Positions 9,601 to 21,314 are shown, counted from the first letter of the stretch. The stretch is DNA of 64,000 bases from Archivesica marissinica (GCA_014843695.1 CM026398.1:17359593-17423592), one strand, 5' to 3'. Numbers and translations are program-made. The notes: generated by a model from the sequence alone, not told the origin.

Positions 9601-11968
9601 CGTGGTGGAGGTATTGGCTGTGTTGAGTGCCGGAGATATGGGCTCTGTTGACTGCCGGATGTATGGGCTATGTCGAGTGCCGAAGGTATGGGCTATGTTG
9701 AATGCCGCATGTATGGGCTTTGTCGAGTGCCGGAGGTATGGGCTCTATTGAGTGCCGGGGGTACTAGTATTGGCTTTGTTGAGTGCCGGAGGTATTGGCT
9801 CTGTTGAGTGCCGGAGGTATGGGCTTTGCCGAGTGCCGGAGGTATGTGCTTTGTTGAGTGCCGGAGGTATTGGCTCTGTTGAGTGCCGGAGGTATTGGCT
9901 TTGCCGAGTGCCGGAGGTATGGGCTTTGCCGAGTGCCGGAGGTATGGGCTTTGTTGAGTGCCGGAGGTATTGGCTCTGTTGAGTGCCGGAGGTATGGGCT
10001 TTGTTGAGTGCCGGAGGTATGGGCTTTGTTGAGTGCCGGAGGTATGGGCTTTGTTGAGTGCCGCAGGTATGGGCTCTGTTGACTGCCGGAGGTATGGGCT
10101 CTGTCGAGTACCGAAGGTATGGGCTCTGTCGAGTGCCGATGGTATGGGCTCTGTTGAGTGCCGCATGTATGGGCTTTGTCGAGTGCCGGAGGTATGGGCT
10201 CTGTTGAGTGCCGGGGGTACTAGTATTGGCTCTGTTGAGTGCCGGAGGTATTGGCTCTGCCGAGTGCCGGAGGTATGGGCTTTGTTGAGTGCCGGAGGTA
10301 TTGGCTCTGTTGAGTGCCGGAGGTATGGGCTTTGCCGAGTGCCGGAGGTATGTGCTTTGTTGAGTGCCGGAGGTATGGGCTCTGGTGAGTGCTGGAAATA
10401 TGGGCTTTGCCGAGTGCCGGAGGTATGGGCTTTGTTGAGTGCCGGAGGTATTGGCTCTGTTGAGTGCCGGAGGTATGGGCTTTGTTGAGTGCCGGAGGTA
10501 TGAGCTTTGTTGAGTGCCGGAGGTATGGGCTTTGTTGAGAGCCGGAGGTATTGGCTTTGTTGAGTGCCGGAGGTATGGGCTGTGTTGAGTGCCGGAGGTA
10601 TTGGCTCTGTTGAGTGCCGGGGTATTGGCTTTGTTGAGTGCCGGGGCATTGGCTCTGTTGAGTGCCGGAGGTATGGGCTTTGTTGAGTGCCGGAGGTATT
10701 GGCTCTGTTGAGTGCCGGGGGTATTGGCTCTGTTGAGTGCCGGGGGTACTAGTATTGGCTCTGTTGAGTGCCGGGGTACTTGTATTGGCTCTGTTGAGTG
10801 CAGGAGGTATTGGCTCTGTTGATTGCAGGAGGTATTGGTTCTGTTGAGTGCCGGGGATTGGCTCTGTTGAGTGCAGGAGGTATTGGTTCTGGTGAGTGCC
10901 GGGGGTATTATCTCTGTTGAGTGCCGAGGTACTTGTATTGGCTCTGTTGAGTGCAGGAGGTATTGGCTCTGTTGAGTGCAGGAGGTATTGGTTCTGTTGA
11001 GTGCCGGGGTACTAGTATTGGCTCTGTTGAGTGCCGGAGGTACTTGTATTGGCTCTGTTGAGTGCCGGGGTACTTGTATTGGCTCTGTTGAGTGCAGGAG
11101 GTATTGGTTATGTTGAGTGCCGGGGGTATTGGCTCTGTTGAGTGCCGGGGGTATTGGCTCTGTTGAGTGCCGGGGGTATTGGCTCTGTTGAGTGCCGGGG
11201 GTATTGGCTCTGTTGAGTGCCGGGGGTATTGGCTCTGTTGAGTGCCGGGGGTATTGGCTCTGTTGAGTGCCGGGGGTATTGGCTCTGTTGAGTGCAGGAG
11301 GTATTGGTTCTGGTGAGTGCCGGGGGTATTATCTCTGTTGAGTGCCGAGGTACTTGTATTGGCTCTGTTGAGTACAGGAGGTATTGGCTCTGTTGCGTGC
11401 AGGATGTATTGGTTCTGTTGAGTGCCGGAGGTACTTGTATTGGCTCTGTTGAGTGCCGGGGGTACTTGTATTGGCTCTGTTGAGTGCAGGAGGTATTGGC
11501 TCTGTTGAGTGCAGGAGGTATTGGCTCTGTTGAGTGCAGGAGGTATTGGCTCTGTTGAATGCCGGAGATATGGGTTATGTCGAGTGCCGGAGGTATGGGC
11601 TCTGTTGAGTGCCGGAGATATGGGCTCTGTCGAGTGCCGCAGGTATGGGCTTTGTCGAGTGCCGGAGGTATGGGCTCTGTTGAGTGCCGGGGTTATGGGT
11701 TATGTTGAGTGCTGGAGGTATGAACTCTGTTGAGTGCCGGGGGTATGGGCTCTACCGAGTGCCGGGGGTATGGACTCTGTTGAGTGCCGGGGGTATGGAC
11801 TCTGTTGAATGCCGGGGGTATGGACTCTGTTGAGTACCGAAGGTATGGGCTACTGTCGAGTGCCGCAGGTATGGGCTCCGTCAAGTGCCACAGGTATGGG
11901 CTATGTCGAGTGCCGGAGGTATGGGCTCTGTCGAGTGCCGGGGGTATGGGCTCTGTCGAGTGCCATCT
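9601..11968. repeat. Minisatellite, 25-bp unit, over 90 copies
   Basis: The consensus GAGTGCCGGAGGTATGGGCT + CTGTT repeats every 25 bases (for example 9781, 9806, 9831). Variants include GGTATTGG and four-base insertions giving TACTTGTATTGG or TACTAGTATTGG. 11115-11290 is a block of identical GGGGGTATTGGCTCTGTTGA units. A block with GGTTCTGGTGAGTGCCGGGG is duplicated at about 10871 and 11292. A unit of 25 is out of phase with codons, so the 318-codon minus-strand frame and its plus-strand partners are not genes. Confidence 0.95.
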
Positions 11969-12286
11969 AGTTATTCATATGAAAGTAGCTAGAATATTGA
12001 TCGAATAAGGAATGGTAGACAACTCACTCGGGTATTTGTGTCCACGTCGCATATCCGGTTGGTGTTGCATGTATGTTATTGTCAAGTCAAATGTTGCCTA
12101 ATGCTGACATGCAAATCCACCTAAAGTTCATACCCGCGTGGCATTTGGTATCTCGGGAATGATCTACAAGCCTTATTCGACTTACAAAGGTTTAAATTTG
12201 CTTTAATGGACATATCGGGAACCACTGCATGTGCTTTATACGTACTTCATAAAACGGTTATCACTCTATTGACGTATGTGTGTGTG
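11969..12286. other. Intergenic spacer, no gene seen
   Basis: Unique-looking sequence between the 25-bp array and the family V SINE. Confidence 0.45.
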
Positions 12287-12540
12287 TTTTACGTTTATTT
12301 ATCGTCGCTACCAGTTGCCCATATGAGCGACGCCTCCTGAAGAGATTAGTTATTTTAGATTTTTTGGAGGATAGTGCAATGATACAGACAGAGACCCATT
12401 CCAGAGTCTCCTCTGGTTCTTTTACGTGCACGGTGTAAAGCACCGACACGAGACCTCGGTTTAACGTCCCAATGAAAGACTGTTCATTTTATCAGGGTCA
12501 GATTACCAGTCTAGCGTGTTACCACTGGACTACAGATCCG
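12287..12540 (-). mobile_element. SINE family V, minus strand
   Basis: Reverse complement of the family: tail TTTTACGTTTATTTATCGTC at the left, the core CGAGACCTCGGTTTAACGTC, and the head CCACTGGACTACAGATCCG at the right. The B box region is partly deleted. Confidence 0.9.
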
Positions 12541-12723
12541 ACGTGTTCCAATGACAGCTTGACTTTAGTATGCTATTTTAATATAGAATAGTAATAAATA
12601 TAATTGAACATTGGTTTCTGTTACAGACTACAGATGCCCATTACTGATATTGTGCAATATATGTGAATGCCGAACTGGCCGGCTTCAGAGTTGTTGCATC
12701 CGTAAAAGGTATTTACAATATAT

Positions 12724-12880
12724 TCAAACCAGTCTTCAGCAGCCACCCAAGGTAATCACAGAAAGTGGTTGCTTAGCACATGTGGCTGCTTAGTAAAGGT
12801 CAAATATAAAATAAAACATATTGGGAATCTGAAAAGTGGCTGCTTAATACAGGTTGGCTGCTTAAGAGGTGACCGCTCAG
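12724..12880. mobile_element. MITE family M1, truncated at the right end
   Basis: Matches M1 from its left end (AAACCAGTCTTCAGCAGCCA) through GGTTGGCTGCTTAAGAGGTG, then stops. The missing right end is replaced directly by the 29-bp array, so the array starts inside or next to this element. Confidence 0.8.
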
Positions 12881-14617
12881 AGCACTGCGGTCAAGAATGC
12901 ATTCTCCAGAGCACTGAGGTAGAGAAACCATTCTCCAGAGCGCTGAGGTTGAGAATCCATTATCCATAGCACTGAGGTAGAGAATCCATTCCCCAGAGCA
13001 CTGAGGTAGAGAATCCATTCCCCAGAGCTCTGAGGTAGAGAATCCATTCTCCAGAGCACTGAGGTAGAGACTCCATTCTCCAGAGCACTGAGGTAGAGAC
13101 TACATTCTCCAGAGCACTGAGGTAGAGAATCCATTCTCCAGAGCGCTGAGGTAGAGACTCCATTCTCCAGAGCACTGAGGTAGAGAATCCATTCTCCAGA
13201 ACACTGAGGTAGAGAATCTATTCTCCAGAACACTGAGGTAGAGAATCCATTATCCAGAACACTGAGGTAGAGAATCCATTCTCCATAGCACTGAGGTAGA
13301 GAATCCATTCCCCAGAGCACTGAGGTAGAGAATCCATTCCCCAGAGCACTGAGGTAGAGAATCCATTCCCCAGAGCACTGAGGTAGAGAATCCATTCTCC
13401 AGAGCACTGAGGTAGAGAATCCATTCTCCAGAGCACTGAGGTAGAGACTCCATTCTCCAGAGCACTGAGGTAGAGACTACATTCTCCAGAGCACTGAGGT
13501 AGAGAATCCATTCTCCAGAGCGCTGAGGTAGAGACTCCATTCTCCAGAGCACTGAGGTAGAGAATCCATTCTCCAGAACACTGAGGTAGAGAATCTATTC
13601 TCCAGAACACTGAGGTAGAGAATCCATTATCCAGAACACTGAGGTAGAGAATCCATTCTCCATAGCACTGAGGTAGAGAATCCATTCCCCAGAGCACTGA
13701 GGTAGAGAATCCATTCCCCAGAGCACTGAGGTAGAGAATCCATTCCCCAGAGCACTGAGGTAGAGAATCCATTCTCCAGAGCACTGAGGTAGAGAATCCA
13801 TTCTCCAGAGCACTGAGGTAGAGAATCCATTCTCCAGAGCACTGAGGTAGAGACTACATTCTCCAGAGCACTGAGGTAGAGAATCCATTCTCCAGAGCGC
13901 TGAGGTAGACTCCATTCTCCAGAGCACTGAGGTAGAGAATCCATTCTCCAGAACACTGAGGTAGAGAATCTATTCTCCAGAACACTGAGGTAGAGAATCC
14001 ATTCTCCAGAACACTGAGGTAGAGAATCCATTCCCCATAGCACTGAGGTAGAGAATCCATTCCCCAGAGCACTGAGGTAGAGAATCCATTCTCCAGAGCA
14101 CTGAGGTAGAGAATCCATTCTCCAGAGCACTGAGGTAGAGACTACATTCTCCAGAGCACTGAGGTAGAGAATCCATTCTCCAGAGCACTGAGGTAGAGAC
14201 TACATTCTCCAGAGCACTGAGGTAGAGAATCTATTCTCCAGAACACTGAGGTAGAGAATCCATTATCCAGAACACTGAGGTAGAGAATCCATTCTCCAGA
14301 ACACTGAGGTAGAGAATCCATTCTCCAGAACACTGAGGTAGAGAATCCATTCTCCAGAACACTGAGATAGAGATTCCATTCTCCAGAGCACTGAGGTAGA
14401 GAATCCATTCTCCAGAACACTGAGGTAGAGAATCCATTCCCCATAGCACTGAGGTAGAGAATCCATTCCCCATAGCACTGAGGTAGAGAATCCATTCTCC
14501 AGAACACTGAGGTAGAGAATCCATTCCCCATAGCACTAAGGTAGAGAATCCATTCCCCATAGCACTGAGGTAGAGAATCCATTCCCCATAGCACTGAGGT
14601 AGAGAATCCATTCCCCA
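12879..14617. repeat. Satellite array, 29-bp unit, about 60 copies, 377-bp higher-order repeat
   Basis: The consensus CACTGAGGTAGAGAATCCAT + TCTCCAGAG repeats every 29 bases. Marker variants recur 377 bases apart (13 units): GACTCC at 13069 and 13446, GACTCC at 13156 and 13533, ATCTA at 13216 and 13593. The minus-strand SLPQCSGEWILYL-type frames are read-throughs of the array, not genes. Confidence 0.96.
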
Positions 14618-14830
14618 TTGAGAGGGTCAGGCTCATCACTGTCAGATGGTATTTATTTTAAACGTTTTAGAAAACTTAGTCGCCCAAATGCATTTATGCG
14701 ATGGCGACTTTAAATATGGGTGGTTGAGATGTCTTGCTAATATATACCTCCATTCTCTAACACTTACATTGTTATTTATAGCAGATGAGTATTGCTATGG
14801 CAACAATTGTTGTCATAGCTTTTCTTGTTT
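14618..14830. repeat. Dispersed repeat, inverted partner of 59200-59412
   Basis: From GAGAGGGTCAGGCTCATCAC through AAACGTTTTAGAAAACTTAG to CAACAATTGTTGTCATAGCT this matches the reverse complement of 59200-59412 over about 200 bases. Its left edge meets the 29-bp array exactly. Probably a non-coding transposon; ends not resolved. Confidence 0.85.
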
Positions 14831-15480
14831 ATTTATATAATAATGTATTTCGAAAAATATTTCGTTTTTTTGTGTGTGTTTCAGTCGATAACCGGAAACG
14901 CATATATTTCAGTTCTTAGACGCATATATTTCAGTTCTTAGATAGTTCATGCTAGACAGTTAGTGTCATCGAGTCTTTACTGTATTGAACATGTGTTGCG
15001 GAGGCCAATTAAAGTGTCCCATATAAAACAAACATTAGATACTCTTATTTTCTTTCCACGTAACGCCTGTTCTATTTTTTCCTGGATTTTACCCTTTTGT
15101 TCTGCTCAAGTTTACGACAGTCAGGGCAGAACCATTTGCCTTTCGGAACATTCTTAATTTTCAAACAAGACAAATGAAACCATTCAACTTTGCAGTTTTG
15201 ATCATCGCATCCAATCATTTCATCTATATCCTCGGGCCCCCTACAATAGCAGTAAACATCTACCCCCATCAGTAGCAGATGATGATTGAGCTGGCTGGTT
15301 AGTAGTATCCGACATGGACCAAGCATATAGCCAGTTTTCGTATAAAACTTTCCTACCAGTTCTGGCAGAATTGCTTTGTGGAAGAAAAGATCGGATTGAT
15401 CAATGATTTCCTGCCACATTGTTTCATTTGGCACAACCCTCTCGACATGCAAGTCTTGTTCTGTCCACAAAACAAAATCT

Positions 15481-16288
15481 GCATACTCGACACCAGTAAC
15501 ATGTATCTGTGTTTGTATCTGGTACATGTAAGCATGGTCAGTTCTCGATGCTATTATGCCTGCATTATCTGCATACTCGACACCAGTAACATGTATCTGT
15601 GTTTGTATCTGGTACATGTAAGCATGGTCAGTTCTCGATGCTATTATGCCTGCATTATCTGCATACTCGACACCAGTAACATGTATCTGTGTTTGTATCT
15701 GGTACATGTAGCATGGTCAGTTCTCAATGCTATTATGCCTGCATTATCTGCATACTCGACACCAGTAACATGTATCTGTGTTTGTATCTGGTACTGTAAG
15801 CATGGTCAGTTCTCAATGCTATTATGCCTGCATTATCTGCATACTCGACACCAGTAACATGTATCTGTGTTTGTATCTGGTACATGTAAGCATGGTCAGT
15901 TCTCAATGCTATTATGCCTGCATTATCTGCATACTCGACACCAGTAACATGTATCTGTGTTTGTATCTGGTACATGTAAGCATGGTCAGTTCTCGATGCT
16001 ATTATGCCTGCATTATCTGCATACTCGACACCAGTAACATGTATCTGTGTTTGTATCTGGTACATGTAAGCATGGTCAGTTCTCAATGCTATTATGCCTG
16101 CATTATCTGCATACTCGACACCAGTAACATGTATCTGTGTTTGTATCTGGTACATGTAAGCATGGTCAGTTCTCAATGCTATTATGCCTGCATTATCTGC
16201 ATACTCGACACCAGTAACATGTATCTGTGTTTGTATCTGGTACATGTAAGCATGGTCAGTTCTCGATGCTATTATGCCTGCATTATCT
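15481..16288 (-). repeat. 90-bp tandem repeat inside the YqaJ nuclease frame, nine copies
   Basis: GCATACTCGACACCAGTAAC recurs at 15481, 15571, 15661, 15750, 15839, 15929, 16019, 16109 and 16199. On the coding strand each unit is 30 codons spanning SRTDHAYMYQIQTQIHVTGV. Two units are 89 bases because of single deletions. A single unit is what the protein family normally has at this place. Confidence 0.95.
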
Positions 16289-17278
16289 GTAATGCATGCA
16301 CGTACTTTATTTGTACAATAGTCCTGAATAGAACTGTTACGTGCACAGTAGGGGCATTTAATTTCGACTACACCAGCACCGCAACAGTCACATGTAACAA
16401 GTCCATCTGGAGATGCACCAATGTGGGTTCAGTACCAATCCTGATGCAGATAACTGGAAGTTATCATGTATGGCAGACATTTGCTCAATGTATACATGCC
16501 TGGCTGTAGCTTCATGTTTGCATCCCCATTCCACAGCATGATTACTGAATGTGGCTGAAGTACATGCAGGATAGCATATACTTCTGATAAGGGATTGCGA
16601 TGGTTGATCAGGATTGGACTTGCAGACACTTTTCATTTTGGAAGCTGTCACTCGTCCGGCTCTAAACCTGAACCACATTTTATTGTCCGCCTGGGATTGA
16701 GTAGCTTGTTCCACTGCCACCGCTTGATCCTGTGTCAAGCGAAGCTCAATTTTCTGGCAATATTCTAGCAGCTCATTGAATTGAAGTTTCACACATTCAG
16801 GCTTATACAAATCTGTCAATATTGTTGGGTAATCTCCAGAGAGCAAAGTTGGTTTAAATAACTGACAATGAACTGGCACAATACTAAGAATGGCTGCATT
16901 ACAACTGTTTGAGCTCAACTTTTGAAAGAGTGTCGCAAGATCCTCAGTTGTCAGGTGTCTGAACACTATCAGTAGTTATAAGCTCGTCAATCTGCTTTTT
17001 TTTTGTCTTCGCTGACGTGAAATCCATTTCAGCCACAGGTTTATATTCAACAGTTTTCATGGCTGTTGGTAGCTTCCAATAGGCTGCTTCCTGTGTAACA
17101 GTTTTTGAGTCACGAATTCTCACTTTAGTCTCAACGTAGAACAACATCGCACTAATGTGTGTACACGTTTCTCCCAAACCTGCCATACAATCGCAGTGAC
17201 CGAAAAGTACCATTCCATTTTGTTCAGCAATTATCCACGGCTTCAGTGGTGTGTCTCTTGGCCTTTGGGATGCAGCAC

Positions 17279-17963
17279 CTGCAAGTAAAGTTTAGAAGAC
17301 TAATTAAGAGTGTGATCGGGTTGGGTATCGGAGCTGTAATCTCAAGCTGACATGGTCTACCATACTTGTAAGAACAGATTGCCTTTTATTCCTGCAGAGT
17401 ACTTAAATTGAAATGTTGGATAAAATTCAACAAATTAATTGAAACATCCAGGCAGTCTGAATCAGCCAAGTACCCTATATTTCGTTACCGCCTCGATCAT
17501 TAACGTTGTTTTGCATCTACTGTGAGCGATTTCCTATTCAGGCAGACAATAATGTGTTTACTACAGGTATGGATCAGTTCTGGTTAGATCTAATAAGGGC
17601 ACACCAGGCAAGCAGCTCACACAAAGCTTGTGCCACTCAGTAATTTCATCAGGATAAGTTCACAGACCAGGACTGTATACTAGAAAGTCACCCATATTGA
17701 TATAACATGTATATAATGAATGGTCCTGTTGTCCACTTTTAATCAGGACATGTCCACTTTAAATCAGGGCTTGTCCATTTTAAATTGAGACCTGTCCATT
17801 TTCAGAGGGGACAAGCTCTGTGCCGATCTGTTAAAATATTTCCGTGAACACTGATATAATCACTGATAATGTCCAACATGTTTCCATGACTGGATGTGTG
17901 TAAATTCGGACACATTTGCTGCTACTGTTCTATGTGTGATGAACAATGAATATATGTACATAC
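17279..17963 (-). other. Intron of the SWIM/YqaJ/PHD gene
   Basis: Bounded on the minus strand by GTATGT (17963-17958) and TTGCAG (about 17284-17279). It contains about four copies of a short TGTCCA(C/T)TTT(T)AA(A)T motif at 17727-17815 and no other recognised element. Confidence 0.7.
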
Positions 17964-18293
17964 CCTTCCAATAACAACGTGTTTGTTGTTAATTTCAATC
18001 GCCGATACATCCCTCACCCACCCGCTAACGAACTGGTTGTATGCGTCTAGTCCTTTGTAACAACGTAGATCAGCCATTGTATATGGGCTGGGACTGAACA
18101 CGAGATAGTTTACAATGTCGGGATATGTAATTGCTGGCAACAGATCGGGAGCGTCGCTTAACCGATTGCGTTGGATAGTGTATGGATCAATGTCACTAAT
18201 ACAGCTGATTTTCCGAAGATATCTTTCTCGTGCACTCAAATTTAAGCAATCAAAATACTTTGATTTCGCTATTTCCGCATTGCAATTCGCCAT

Positions 18294-18345
18294 ATTGGAA
18301 TTTGTGTATGTAATCCAAGATGGCGGCGCCTCGTTTTCGAGTTCG
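18294..18345 (-). promoter_or_regulatory. Putative core promoter with YY1-like site
   Basis: AAGATGGCGGC at 18317-18327 is an exact match to the known YY1 consensus and lies about 25 bases upstream of the ATG of the minus-strand YqaJ gene. YY1 sites near transcription starts occur in either orientation. The translation start itself sits in CAATATGGCGA, similar to the same motif. Function is inferred from position only. Confidence 0.45.
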
Positions 18346-18596
18346 ATTTATATCCTGCGTAGGAAGCCTCTATAACACGGAAACACGGTTTGGCTTATTA
18401 TATAGTGCGCACCGTTTTGACCTACTTTCGCCAAAACGAGACTAACAGGTAAACAAACGTAAATATGCATTACTCGTATAGGAATGACACACCCAAGTGC
18501 CACATAATCTTGAAATTTACCAGTAGTTAGACGCAATATCTGTTCCTACGAATGTATATGGGTAATATGGTTCAGAGAATTACTTAGTGTGTCGTC

Positions 18597-18800
18597 CATT
18601 GTCCAGTGGTACAGTGGTAGAGTGTCTTATTTGGATTCAAAGGGTCCCGGGTTTGATACTAGTTTGGGGCTCATATAGTGTCATTGAGTGAGGAATCTCA
18701 GTACTGGTTAGTGACTTAAGTCTGCTAAGCCTGTCCAAAAAACATGTCAAGGTCCCCACAAGGTGCTTGGCATCAATAAAACATACAATGTACATAAGTA
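18597..18800 (+). mobile_element. tRNA-derived SINE, family E
   Basis: The head GTCCAGTGGTACAGTGGTAG resembles a tRNA A-box region and GGGTCCCGGGTTTGATAC a B box. The body continues CTCAGTACTGGTTAGTGACT and ends near CATCAATAAAACATAC. The only copy seen in the window. Confidence 0.6.
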
Positions 18801-18865
18801 ATTGAATGCATTAGTAACATTTAGGTCACACGCACCATATTAACTATATTAACCCATGCCATTGG

Positions 18866-20380
18866 AATGGCCTCCCTCCCCTCAACGAAGGATCACTGCC
18901 GGCCCAGTGGAAGTCAGCAAATGTTGCTGACATTTACAAAAAAGGGAACAAGTCACACCCCGCCAACTATACGCATATCTCACTAACATGTGGTCTATGC
19001 AAGGTTCTAGAATATATACTTAGTTTCCTCCTCGATAGTAAAACACTTCACTAACCACAGTATGCTGTACCATTTGCAGCATGGTTTTAGAGAAAAACGG
19101 TCATGCGTGACCCAATTAGTAATGCTAATCAATGACTTGGTTACCTCTGTCTACAATACGCATCAGGTAGATCTCTCATCCTATTAGACTTCAGTAAGGC
19201 TTTCGATAAGGTCAATCACGAGAAAGTACTACTAAAATGCATGACTATGGAGTCAGAGGTCAAACATTAAGGTGGATTAAGAGTTTTCTAGATAATAGAC
19301 TCCAGTCAGTTGTCCTTAATGGTATTAGTTCAGATGCCATTCCTCTGGAGTCCCACAGGGATCCGTACTTGGACCCCTGCTTTTCCTAGCCTATATAAAC
19401 GACCTCCCACAAAACATCAGTTCCAAAGTCCGTATCTTTGCAAATGATACTGCAGTATATCTAGCATCTGCAAATGAATCGGTCACACTCCAAAACGATC
19501 TTAGAAGAGATTAGAAGAGTGGGAGTTGGAGTGGGACATGGAATTTAACCCCTCCAAATGTCAAGTTATCCATGCCACCAGAAGGAAACATCCTATTCCC
19601 AGTCAATATGAACTTCATGGAGTCCTACTTGAGTCGGTCACCTCAGCCAAATACCTTGGCGTGGATATCTCAAATAACTTGTCGTGGGACACTCACATAA
19701 AAAGGTCAACTAAGAAAGCAAACCAAACATTAGGATTCCTACGTAGAAACCTCCAGGTCAAATCCGAACCCCTTAAGTCCATGGCGTACCAGACACTAGT
19801 GAGACCCAAGCTTGAATATGGCTCCGAGATCTGGTTGCCCCATGCCCAAATATTGATAGACCATATGAATGTGTCCAGCGAAGAGCAGTCCGTTGGATAA
19901 AGGCTGACTTCTATCGTACCTCTAGTGTTACAGACATGCTACATTCCCTAAATCTCCGCAGACTAGATCAACGGCGTATTGACAATAGGTTATCCCTTCT
20001 GTATAAAATTCATAATGATCTTGTTGTTATTCCCATTGAAAATTACCTAGTTCCCCTCTCCCGTCCTGCTCGCCATTGCCATTCCATAAGCTATAGGTTA
20101 ATTACAGCAACTACAGGTTTTCCTTTTTTCCACGAACAATCTACCATTGGAACCATCTCCCTCCTGACATTGTCCATATCCCTACCATAGAGCAATTCAA
20201 TACGACAGTTTGCCATATTGACCATGCCAGTCCCTAGTTGTTCTGCGCAGCTGCTTTTAAACTTTTACCACAACTTATTTTCATTACTTTCTTAAATTAT
20301 GCTTTTAACTATTCATACTTTTAACTTCTTTGCGGTTATTGACGCGCAACATGTCTACATTCCCGCAAGGGGTTCGACAT
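18866..20380 (+). pseudogene. LINE reverse transcriptase (CR1/Jockey-like), 5' truncated and degenerate
   Basis: In order across shifting frames: LNEGSLPAQWKSANVADIYK (18880), LLDFSKAFDKVNHEKVLLK (about 19178), SVLGPLLFLAYINDLP (about 19365), IFANDTAVYL (19431-19460), and the conserved frame 19526-19900 with NPSKCQVIHATR and SAKYLGVDISNNLSWDTHI. The palm motif is FAND where active enzymes have (F/Y)ADD. There are several frame breaks and no endonuclease domain, so it is a dead 5'-truncated copy. Its 3' end runs into a GGTA/GATA-rich tract. Confidence 0.88.
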
Positions 20381-20455
20381 TAAAGGAAGATAGATAAAGG
20401 TAGGTAGATAAGGGTAGGTAGGGTAGGGGGTGGGGTAGGGTAGGTAGGTAGATTG
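20381..20455. repeat. GATA/GGTA-rich simple repeat at a LINE 3' end
   Basis: GATAGATAAAGGTAGGTAGA and GGGTAGG words. A simple tandem 3' tail is typical of several non-LTR retrotransposon clades. Confidence 0.7.
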
Positions 20456-21095
20456 GTATACGATACTATGTACAGTCCAGCCCCAGTCTTTACCATTTTT
20501 GCTGAGCGGCTGGCCACTGTAAACTCGGGACTGTTTTTGACCTTAGTATGTGGTTATTTTCAACATTATGTGTCTCAAATGAGATGTTTATTAACGGTCC
20601 CCGACAAGCGCCACCCTGTCATACTCAGTATTGTGTGCTGGGAGTACCCAATGGATGAATAAGTTACTACCCGAAATCATCGTTAGACTAAAGGGTTTCT
20701 TTTTTAGACGAAACTGAATTCGTGTTTACTCTTTAATATTCACTTGTTATCAGTAGTTATATAAATACGGATAGAATACAGTTACAAAATAACCTACCAA
20801 AGTAAACAGAGTATATAGTATATTGCCAAAATCACAGGGATTCGGCACGTTTGGGGGTACTAGTATATATATTTAAGTACAGGGATTCTACTCAAAAACA
20901 AATTGAAAAATTCTACGAAATCTCTTTTTGACGTACATTTTTGCCGAATAAACCTACACGTTAGTGGAAACACATTTTATTGATAATGTTATTCACAGTT
21001 AAAACTCTCCCGTCGAAGATTTATTTTTGTTGCTGACAGAACCCGTGTCCTAGTATCGATATATATGTATATAATTAGATACTATTCATATATGT
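20456..21095. other. Intergenic, no gene seen
   Basis: Contains the short dispersed repeat shared with 5835 (20463-20515). Otherwise AT-rich without supported features. Confidence 0.45.
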
Positions 21096-21096
21096 A

Positions 21097-21157
<61 letters not shown>

Positions 21158-21314
21158 TGTGTGTGGTGTGTGTGTGTGTGGTGTGTGTGTGTGTGGTGTG
21201 TGTGTGTGTGGTGTGTGTGTGTGTGGTGTGTGTGTGTGTGGTGTGTGTGTGTGTGGTGTGTGTGTGTGTGGTGTGTGTGTGTGTGGTGTGTGTGTGTGTG
21301 GTGTGTGTGTGTGT

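Larger units (their letters stand above)
15072..18293 (-). pseudogene. SWIM zinc finger / YqaJ-type nuclease / PHD finger gene, frame-broken
   Basis: Two exons on the minus strand. Exon 1 (18293-17964) starts MANCNAEIAKSKYFD and ends in phase 0 at a GTATGT donor. Exon 2 starts at 17278 after a TTGCAG acceptor. In order, it encodes a SWIM finger (CDCMAGLGETCTH, about 17190-17150), a linker, the YqaJ-like nuclease core with SPDG and EIKCP motifs (about 16420-16340), a QIQTQ segment, and a PHD finger with the Cys4-His-Cys3 pattern (about 15250-15115), ending in a basic tail at 15072. The family is common in invertebrate genomes; the nuclease fold resembles phage recombination exonucleases, and the cellular role is not known to me. 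Frame breaks are seen near 17270, 16970 and 16425 and at two 1-base deletions in the 90-bp repeats (about 15709 and 15793). All are single small indels in otherwise well-kept coding sequence, so assembly errors are as likely as true decay. Confidence 0.82.

Noticed and set aside
9693..10649. 318-codon minus-strand frame (PIPPALNKAHTSGT-type) that looks like a repetitive secreted protein
   Set aside because: It is the read-through of a 25-bp minisatellite in all three frames; no start context, signal peptide or splice evidence.
12877..14639. Several 100-190-codon SLPQCSGEWILYL frames
   Set aside because: They follow the 29-bp satellite, overlap one another in different frames and differ only by array variants.
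15378..16509. Plus-strand ACIICILDTSNMYLCLYLVHV frames
   Set aside because: Antisense shadow of the 90-bp repeats in the minus-strand YqaJ gene, whose domains continue on both sides in the minus direction.
20400..20455. GGGTAGG run reminiscent of telomeric repeat
   Set aside because: Irregular GGTA/GATA units, not TTAGGG; best explained as a LINE 3' simple tail.
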